The notes beneath the pieces were generated by a model. That model did not search any database. It was not told the origin of the DNA and was given only the letters and a program-made list of their open reading frames with translations. The position numbers and the translations under genes were made by a program. Positions 29,756-34,918 of a stretch of 34,918 nt of DNA are shown here, one piece after another (within the stretch, counting starts at the first letter, position 1; each line of letters begins with the position of its first letter). Origin of the DNA: Desulfitobacterium sp038181555 (GTDB taxonomy: Bacteria > Bacillota > Desulfitobacteriia > Desulfitobacteriales > Desulfitobacteriaceae); the NCBI RefSeq assembly GCF_038181555.1, contig NZ_JBBWUA010000027.1, positions 1 to 34,918 of the forward strand. The letters are read 5' to 3'.

Positions 29756-31069
29756 TCAATAAACTGCTTGGATCTTAAGCTCCCCTAAGTCTTTGAGGTA
29801 ATAGTCAAAGTAATTGAGTACAACCTCATTCATTGTCTCAAGGCAATAGCGACTATCTATATCCCCGGTGCCTAGAATCCCAGCCAATACCGGTGAAAAT
29901 AAGGGCAGATCCGTAAAGTTTAAATGTCCGGCTCCTTCAACAACCACTTGGCGAGCATCAACAGCATGCTTGTTTGCCTTCATATTACCATAGTTTTCCC
30001 CCAATGCCGACGCCTCAGAAAAATGTTCCTCATTGAAAATATCCAGGAGGGGGGTAGGATAAGGCTCTTTATTTAAGACCATTTGGCCATTGTCATAATC
30101 AATTTCTTCGCCGAGCATGGTCCCATCAAGGATGACGACGGCATCAATATCCGTCCGCTTTCTTCCTAGGTCAGCGGCGGTGGCTCCTCCTAAGGAATGG
30201 CCAAAGAGACCGATACGTTTAGGGTCGATGATCCTGTAGACATCTGCTGTATTCTCTTTTTTAACATTTTCGAGGATGGTATCTAAGACCAGATTCATAT
30301 CCTCACTTCTTAGTTTTAACCATTGATGGGTGAGTTCATAGGTCTCTTGTTCATTGTATTTACTCGTTTGGGATTGGATAGCGATGGCATCATTCATGAA
30401 GTTAGTATTGACAAAGATCATCTTCCCATCGGTCTGCTTCGTGAAGAAGGCATGATAGGTGTGATCGATGCTGCCGACCACATAGCCATGACTGGCTAGT
30501 TCTTTGAAGGTGGAATAATTGCTGCCACGAAAACCAAAAGAGCCATGGGAGAAGAGGAGTAAAGGATAGGTTTCGTTCCCTTGGTGATTTTCAGGATACC
30601 AAAACTGGATGGTTACGTTTCTATAACTACCAGTATCGTCATAGCTTTCAATTCGAGAGGAGTCGGTTAGGGTGTAGCTTTCTGTTTGCACTGGGTATGG
30701 TCCTGAAACCGGAAGTGCTTTATATTGAGGGAAGATAAGAGCGGGTACAAGTACGGCGATCATGAAGAGGCAGTGCCCCAAGGTTGTGAGGATGACGCGT
30801 TTTGTTTTCAAAGGCTTTTCGGAAGCTGGGCTTTTTATCACAAAGGAAAGCCCGCTCAGCACCGCTTGGATGAGTAATACCAAAAAAAGAGGAATCCATT
30901 GAAAACCCCATTGGATGACTTGGAAGACGAGGAGTAAGGCAAAAAGACCAAAGGTGGCAAGGCGGATAATATGCTTCGCTCGGTTTTGCTGGGAGTTGGT
31001 TTTTAGTGAATAAACGACGAGACCAATTTCTATGCTCAGAACGAAGAGCAAAATGACCGTACTCATCAT
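29756..31069 (-). CDS. Membrane-anchored alpha/beta hydrolase, PAF-acetylhydrolase-like
   Basis: 437 residues. Four hydrophobic helices at the N-terminus (about 3-20, 34-52, 57-78 and 92-113) precede an alpha/beta hydrolase domain (about 125-430) on the outer face. The nucleophile elbow is GHSLGG (S292), with acid D315 in VVILDGTML and histidine H382 in GAGHLNFTDLP. The GHSLGGAT plus GHxxFxD pattern is that of platelet-activating-factor acetylhydrolase / dienelactone hydrolase-like esterases. A lipid or ester substrate is inferred. ATG 31069 follows AGGAGGG at 7 bases. It lies upstream of the LytTR-DUF3021 pair on the same strand (72-bp gap), so co-transcription is possible. Confidence 0.85.
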   Translation of the reverse strand: MMSTVILLFVLSIEIGLVVYSLKTNSQQNRAKHIIRLATFGLFALLLVFQVIQWGFQWIPLFLVLLIQAVLSGLSFVIKSPASEKPLKTKRVILTTLGHCLFMIAVLVPALIFPQYKALPVSGPYPVQTESYTLTDSSRIESYDDTGSYRNVTIQFWYPENHQGNETYPLLLFSHGSFGFRGSNYSTFKELASHGYVVGSIDHTYHAFFTKQTDGKMIFVNTNFMNDAIAIQSQTSKYNEQETYELTHQWLKLRSEDMNLVLDTILENVKKENTADVYRIIDPKRIGLFGHSLGGATAADLGRKRTDIDAVVILDGTMLGEEIDYDNGQMVLNKEPYPTPLLDIFNEEHFSEASALGENYGNMKANKHAVDARQVVVEGAGHLNFTDLPLFSPVLAGILGTGDIDSRYCLETMNEVVLNYFDYYLKDLGELKIQAVY

Positions 31070-31178
31070 TGAGGAACCCTCCTAAGATTAGATTCTACAA
31101 GAAGAATAATCCTCATGTCGCAATCCATCAATAGGTCAGGAGGTTAGTTGCAGAAAATGGGGGTAAGTTGCACAAAGA

Positions 31179-31206
31179 AAAAGGCCAAGGATTGTCTTGG
31201 CCTTTT
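31179..31206 (-). terminator. Terminator of the 42-residue peptide gene
   Basis: Eleven-base perfect stem AAAAGGCCAAG / CTTGGCCTTTT with a 6-base loop. On the minus strand a T-rich tail (TTTTTCTTT) follows. Confidence 0.8.
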
Positions 31207-31230
31207 CTCGCATAAAAGATATTACTCATA

Positions 31231-31359
31231 CTAGCCCAACAGCAATTCACTGAGCAAAACTCTTAGACCTCCTAATACAATTCTCAGTGCTAAGAGAATA
31301 GCCACAGCAGCGGCTATGACGCTTGAAAGGGGAATGGCTTCAATATTGAAATCAAACAT
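31231..31359 (-). CDS. 42-residue single-helix membrane peptide
   Basis: A short reading frame from ATG 31359 to TAG 31231. AAGGGTGGT lies 7-8 bases upstream and a strong terminator lies about 25 bases downstream, so it has all the parts of a gene. The peptide begins MFDFNIEAIPLSS, then has one hydrophobic helix (about 12-30) and an amphipathic end (GLRVLLSELLLG). No known family is recognised. It lies downstream of the DsrE-like and [FeFe]-hydrogenase-like genes on the same strand, about 94 bp away, so it may belong to that unit. Confidence 0.6.
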   Translation of the reverse strand: MFDFNIEAIPLSSVIAAAVAILLALRIVLGGLRVLLSELLLG

Positions 31360-31452
31360 AATTTCACCACCCTTTTGAAATCTAATGATCGTAAGAAGAT
31401 AGCCTTGTCTGCTATAACTTATTCACGTTGTCCAAAGGGTGTGAATTAAAAA

Positions 31453-32016
31453 CTAAATAAACAACTGAATCTGAGACTCTAACGCCTCCTGTAGAAAGTC
31501 AGTAGCGGTTATGATCTGCACTTCAGGGAGCAATTCTTCTTGCTTAAAGCCCATTACATCCACAGAGAGCTTGCAGCCATAGAATTTTACGCCCTTTTTC
31601 CGTGCTCCATTGAGAAAGGCGGTAAGAGGTGGAGTGTCATCATCTTCCATCATTTCTTTGAGCATGGCTTTACCCAGCCCCGCCATATTCATACGGGAAA
31701 GAGGCAAATCTTCGATTCCCTTGGGAGTGACCAAGCCAAACATCTGCTCAAAAAGGGTTTTATCTTCGAAAGTCATTTTACCAGGGTCCCGTACTAGAGT
31801 TAGTCCCCAAAAAGCAAAAAACATGGTGACATCCATGCCCATTTCCCGCCCGGAATTGGCAAGGACTAAACCAGCGAGTGCCTTATCGTAATCACCACTG
31901 AACATAAGGAGGGTCATTTTCTTATTTTTAGCTAGGTCCGTGGAGGGGCCGCCCGAGTTGGATTCTGGTTCTTCAGCTAGTTTAGATGGGATGGTTGTTT
32001 TTTGTTGTGTATCCAT
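31453..32016 (-). CDS. DsrE/DsrF-like sulfur-relay family protein
   Basis: 187 residues. A polar N-terminus (1-32) is followed by a DsrE/F/H-type fold: KMTLLMFSGDYDKALAGLVLANSGREMGMDVTMFFAFWGL (about 33-72), and near the C-terminus GVKFYGCKLSVDVMGF, where C148 is the only cysteine and matches the family's persulfide-carrying position. These proteins transfer sulfur or bind small thiols. ATG 32016 has GGGAGGT 8 bases upstream, and the longer frame to 32064 lacks a site. It follows the [FeFe]-hydrogenase-like gene by 85 bp on the same strand, a likely operon. Confidence 0.83.
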   Translation of the reverse strand: MDTQQKTTIPSKLAEEPESNSGGPSTDLAKNKKMTLLMFSGDYDKALAGLVLANSGREMGMDVTMFFAFWGLTLVRDPGKMTFEDKTLFEQMFGLVTPKGIEDLPLSRMNMAGLGKAMLKEMMEDDDTPPLTAFLNGARKKGVKFYGCKLSVDVMGFKQEELLPEVQIITATDFLQEALESQIQLFI

Positions 32017-32101
32017 GGTCTGGACCTCCCTGAAATTCAAATTGTCTAACGTTGTCAAGGGCAAAATCGCCTCTTAACGAAGTCACGTTCAAAAGTCCCA
32101 T

Positions 32102-33373
32102 TCAGAAAGTACGCTGGAAGATTGCTGCCGACTCCCCGCTTAGCAACTCTTCCACGCTATCGATTCCTAGTTGTTGAAGCAACTCAAGGACATAGGGGTT
32201 ATCTGCAGGAGTCGGGGCATCGGCCGCCGCCCCGTAATTGTTTACTAATGCAGTACCTTTGTCGGTTTGAAGTAAAGCCTTGGGGCCACCGACGCAACCG
32301 CCTATGCAACCCATCCCTTCGTAGAAGTTTGCCCTAATATCATCGTTCATAATGTCGCTTAGCATAGCCTTGCATTCCTTGATTCCGTCTGCCTGGATCG
32401 ACTTAATCTTCACCGGTTTATCCGGTCGGATCCGGTTTAAAGTATCAGAGATGGATTTTGATACGCCGCCGGTGCGGGCATATATTCTACCACTGGTAGA
32501 GGAGTGTTCACTGGGGATATCCTCCATATCTTCAGGATGGATATCCGTAGCTTCGAAAATCTGCTTGAGCTCATGAAAGGTGAGGACTGCATCCACTGCA
32601 TCCCGAATATCGGGCTCCTTGGCCTCTGCCTTCTTGGCAATACAAGGGCCGATAAATACAGTTTTAGCACAGGGATGCATACGTTTAATACCACGCCCGC
32701 AGGCCACCATAGGGGAAACAGAAGGGGAGATATGGGGGACGAGCTTATCGTAAACTTTTTTGACCATACCCACCCAGATCGGACAACAGCAGCTGGTTAG
32801 AACAAAGTCCTTATCCGTTTTAACATGCTTATCAAATTCCAAGGCTTCTTTTAAACTTAAGACGTCGGCAAAGAGTGCCACTTCCACCATTCCGTAAAAA
32901 CCCAAATGCTTCAAGGCCGCACGGAGCTTACCCATTGTAACTTCACTGCCGAATTGCCCAATAATGGCGGGAGCGACCATGGCGTAGACGGGAACTTCCT
33001 TCCCTTGCAAAAGTTCAACAAGCGGGATGAATTCTTTTTTATCAACTAAACTATCGAGGGAGCAGGTCTCAATACATTCGCCACAATGGGTGCAGTTACG
33101 GTCTTGAATGACTACATGGCCCTCCATATCACGGACCACTGCATCAAAAAGGCAGGCCGCTTCGCAATTGTGATTTTCATCAACGCTTCCCATATCACAA
33201 GATTTGACTTGAAACACAACCTTATCTGGGTCGCCCTTGCCTAAGGCATACTGAACGTAATGTTTAGTATGCTCATCCCCTGCAGACTCGATAGCATCGA
33301 TTTCCTCTTGAAGATTTCCCTGGTAAGAGGCTTTGACCAAGCGGCCGAAGATTTCTTCATAAGTTGGACTCAT
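32102..33373 (-). CDS. [FeFe]-hydrogenase-like protein with ferredoxin domain
   Basis: 423 residues. N-terminal helical region (1-50), then a ferredoxin-like domain with C59, C70, C74 and CTHCGECIETC (C94, C97, C100, C104), then an H-cluster domain (about 120-375). H-cluster motifs are altered: L1 is SCCCPIW (195-197 are all Cys) instead of TSCCPxW, L2 is GPCIAKKAEA (C244) instead of MPCxxKKxE, and L3 is GMGCIGGCVGG (C356, C360) instead of MACPGGCxxGGGQ. The cluster cysteines remain. This fits a divergent (sensory or otherwise non-classical) [FeFe] hydrogenase rather than a standard catalytic one. ATG 33373 follows GGGAGGG at 7 bases. The DsrE-like gene is downstream. Confidence 0.85.
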   Translation of the reverse strand: MSPTYEEIFGRLVKASYQGNLQEEIDAIESAGDEHTKHYVQYALGKGDPDKVVFQVKSCDMGSVDENHNCEAACLFDAVVRDMEGHVVIQDRNCTHCGECIETCSLDSLVDKKEFIPLVELLQGKEVPVYAMVAPAIIGQFGSEVTMGKLRAALKHLGFYGMVEVALFADVLSLKEALEFDKHVKTDKDFVLTSCCCPIWVGMVKKVYDKLVPHISPSVSPMVACGRGIKRMHPCAKTVFIGPCIAKKAEAKEPDIRDAVDAVLTFHELKQIFEATDIHPEDMEDIPSEHSSTSGRIYARTGGVSKSISDTLNRIRPDKPVKIKSIQADGIKECKAMLSDIMNDDIRANFYEGMGCIGGCVGGPKALLQTDKGTALVNNYGAAADAPTPADNPYVLELLQQLGIDSVEELLSGESAAIFQRTF

Positions 33374-33473
33374 TATTTGCCCTCCCTTTTATTAGAAATT
33401 AGTATACCCCTAACCTGCTTTGCTAACTCTGAAGATAGAAATTCACTTGGAAAAATTTTTATTGATTTTAATG

Positions 33474-33502
33474 TTGAAAAAGTTTTTGCCTTATGCTATT
33501 AT
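33474..33502 (+). promoter_or_regulatory. tRNA-Thr(UGU) promoter
   Basis: TTGAAA and TATTAT with a 17-base spacer, about 20 bases before the tRNA. Confidence 0.65.
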
Positions 33503-33521
33503 AAGTTCTGTCGCAAGACAA

Positions 33522-33597
33522 GCCGATGTAGCTCAATTGGTAGAGCAGCTGATTTGTAATCAGCAGGTTACAGGTTCGAGTCCTGCCATCGGCTCCA
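33522..33597 (+). tRNA. tRNA-Thr, anticodon TGT
   Basis: A 76-nt cloverleaf: acceptor GCCGATG / CATCGGC, D arm GCTC...GAGC, anticodon stem GCTGA / TCAGC around TTTGTAA (anticodon TGT, reads ACA), T arm with TTCGAGT, and an encoded CCA. A single gene with its own promoter and terminator. Confidence 0.96.
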
Positions 33598-33608
33598 TAT
33601 TAAACATT

Positions 33609-33635
33609 ACACCGCAAAGAGTTGCGGTGTTTTTT
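33609..33635 (+). terminator. tRNA-Thr(UGU) terminator
   Basis: Nine-base stem ACACCGCAA / TTGCGGTGT with an AGAG loop and a T run. The stem nearly matches that of the other tRNA-Thr terminator at 27073. Confidence 0.85.
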
Positions 33636-33745
33636 ATTATTCAATCATTAGAGATTTTCGAGAGCTTCTCTTTTGGAACTTATCTGTACAAGCCGCATAG
33701 TATGAAGTAGTGAGTACAATAAAACCTATGAAAGGGGAGAAAAAA

Positions 33746-34918
33746 TTGGCTTCATTAACAACCGGCTTGATTGAAAACACACCAGTATCTGGTATTAGGC
33801 CAACTACAACGTTTACAGTAAAAGCAACCAATGATGATGTACTTGAAGCAACAATTCAAATAGAGGGATATTTCGTGACAGGGACAACGAAGACAAAATA
33901 TGCCTTGGAGTTATTTGATCTAGCTTCTGGAGAGGTTGCATCGAAGACCTTCTTCGCCGAATTTGATGAATTTGAATTTAATTTTTTCACTAGTTCTGAT
34001 GCCATAAAGATTTCCGCATGGGGGAAGGATGCTGCTGGAGAACTGACGACAGCTCATCGTTTAGTACCTGCAGAACTCGACCCGATATGGACGGTCAACG
34101 GAGTTACAGGAACGACGGGAGCCACAGGGGCTACCGGTGCAGACGGAGCAGTCGGACCGACAGGAACGACGGGGGCTACAGGAGCTACCGGGGCAGACGG
34201 GGCAATCGGAGCAACGGGGGCTACAGGAGCTACCGGGGCAGACGGGGCAATCGGAGCAACGGGAGCCACAGGAGCTACCGGGGCAGACGGGGCAATCGGA
34301 GCAACGGGAGCCACAGGAGCTACCGGGGCAGACGGGGCAATCGGAGCAACGGGAGCCACAGGAGCTACCGGGGCAGACGGGGCAATCGGACCAACAGGAT
34401 CGACGGGGGCCACAGGGGCTACCGGGGCAGACGGGGCAATCGGAGCAACGGGAGCCACAGGAGCTACCGGGGCAGACGGGGCAATCGGACCGACGGGAGC
34501 CACAGGGGCTACCGGTGCAGACGGAGCAGTCGGTCCAACAGGAGCGACGGGGGCTACAGGAGCTACAGGGGCAGATGGAGCAGTCGGACCAACAGGAGCG
34601 ACGGGAGCCACAGGAGCTACAGGGGCAGACGGAGCAGTCGGACCGACAGGAACGACGGGAGCCACAGGGGCCACAGGTGCAGACGGGGCAATCGGACCGA
34701 CAGGAGCGACGGGAGCCACAGGAGCTACCGGGGCAGACGGAGCAATCGGACCGACAGGAGCTACAGGAGCCACAGGAGCTACCGGTGCAGACGGAGCAGT
34801 CGGACCGACAGGAGCGACGGGAGCCACAGGAGCTACCGGGGCAGATGGAACAGTCGGACCGACAGGATCGACGGGGGCTACAGGAGCTACAGGTGCAGAT
34901 GGAGCAATTGGACCGACA
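33746..34918 (+). CDS. Collagen-like repeat protein, 3' end outside window
   Basis: At least 391 residues, with no stop before the window end. An N-terminal globular domain of about 118 residues (starting MASLTTGLIENTPVSG, beta-rich, no signal peptide) is followed by uninterrupted Gly-X-Y triplets from about 34100, nearly all GAT, GAD, GAI/GAV or GPT. Start TTG 33746 has AAAGGGGAG 6 bases upstream. An in-frame ATG at 33728 lacks a site. Proteins of this type form filaments on spore exosporia (BclA-like) or cell surfaces. The absence of a signal peptide favours a spore-surface protein assembled from the mother cell (inference). The C-terminal domain that would settle this lies beyond the window. 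Confidence 0.88.
   Translation, partial: MASLTTGLIENTPVSGIRPTTTFTVKATNDDVLEATIQIEGYFVTGTTKTKYALELFDLASGEVASKTFFAEFDEFEFNFFTSSDAIKISAWGKDAAGELTTAHRLVPAELDPIWTVNGVTGTTGATGATGADGAVGPTGTTGATGATGADGAIGATGATGATGADGAIGATGATGATGADGAIGATGATGATGADGAIGATGATGATGADGAIGPTGSTGATGATGADGAIGATGATGATGADGAIGPTGATGATGADGAVGPTGATGATGATGADGAVGPTGATGATGATGADGAVGPTGTTGATGATGADGAIGPTGATGATGATGADGAIGPTGATGATGATGADGAVGPTGATGATGATGADGTVGPTGSTGATGATGADGAIGPT
34139..34918 (+). repeat. 45/54-bp collagen-type tandem repeats
   Basis: Sixteen copies of a GCAGA(C/T)GG landmark at 34139, 34193, 34238, 34283, 34328, 34373, 34427, 34472, 34517, 34571, 34625, 34679, 34733, 34787, 34841 and 34895. Spacing is either 45 bp (15 residues) or 54 bp (18 residues, with an extra GPT-type triplet). 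The copies from 34193 to 34373 are almost identical, a sign of recent expansion. The array runs off the window. Confidence 0.9.

Larger units (their letters stand above)
31070..31452. other. Intergenic region holding a short gene and its terminator
   Basis: No long reading frame lies between the hydrolase and DsrE-like genes. The region contains a 42-codon minus-strand gene (31231-31359) and its terminator (31179-31206). The remainder shows nothing further that I can support. Confidence 0.5.

Noticed and set aside
34054..34827. 257-residue minus-strand ORF rich in Ala-Pro-Val
   Set aside because: It is the antisense of the collagen-type repeat. Periodic GC-rich codons keep the frame open, and there is no ribosome site.
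34139..34918. CRISPR-like periodic array
   Set aside because: Repeats are contiguous with no unique spacers and encode Gly-X-Y triplets in frame.

Overview
The window is a chromosomal segment of an anaerobic, spore-forming low-GC Gram-positive bacterium. Gene content and style point to the Peptococcaceae / Desulfitobacteriaceae, most likely Desulfitobacterium. The indications are an FMN/FAD lipoprotein reductase, a membrane-bound [NiFe] hydrogenase, a divergent [FeFe]-hydrogenase-like protein, strong AGGAGG ribosome sites, frequent TTG/GTG starts and a collagen-like surface protein. The genus is inferred from recognised families, not from a database search.

Layout. 1-600: remnant of an MFS transporter. 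666-6349: a respiratory-looking module made of a DUF4405 haem-b-like membrane protein, a divergent FMN/FAD reductase lipoprotein, and a multi-TM histidine kinase with a divergent OmpR-type regulator. 6463-8316: a minus-strand cluster of an SPFH membrane protein, a ribbon-helix-helix protein and a GPP34 (GOLPH3-like) protein, with a palindrome at the first gene's ribosome site. 8569-11713: cupin, MFS transporter and zinc-ribbon membrane protein. 11904-15868: argF, argG and argH (ornithine to arginine), with a candidate ArgR box over the argF promoter. 15869-16238: a gene-free spacer holding a cluster of DnaA-box-like 9-mers, followed by pncB-nadE (NAD salvage) and a HAD phosphatase.

19317-24364 (minus): a YgbA-family protein and murC, then the small, large and cytochrome b subunits of a Group 1-type [NiFe] hydrogenase. 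The small subunit has Asp in place of one proximal-cluster Cys. Upstream of it are a leftward promoter plus strong terminator (candidate leader or sRNA) and a small membrane protein. A related promoter/terminator unit recurs at 26671-26801. 25072-26430 is a cysteine-desulfurase-like enzyme. Then come tRNA-Thr(CGU), a DEAD-box helicase, a LytTR/DUF3021 pair, a PAF-acetylhydrolase-like hydrolase, an unlisted 42-residue membrane peptide, and a DsrE-like protein downstream of the [FeFe]-hydrogenase-like gene. The right end has tRNA-Thr(UGU) and the 5' part of a collagen-like gene with 45/54-bp repeats that runs off the window.

Likely joint roles. The hydrogenase would feed electrons from H2 into the quinone pool, and the DUF4405 protein and flavin lipoprotein may form a terminal reductase branch whose acceptor is unknown. 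The arginine, NAD and murC genes are housekeeping. Many listed starts are corrected inward or to non-ATG codons on the basis of ribosome binding sites.
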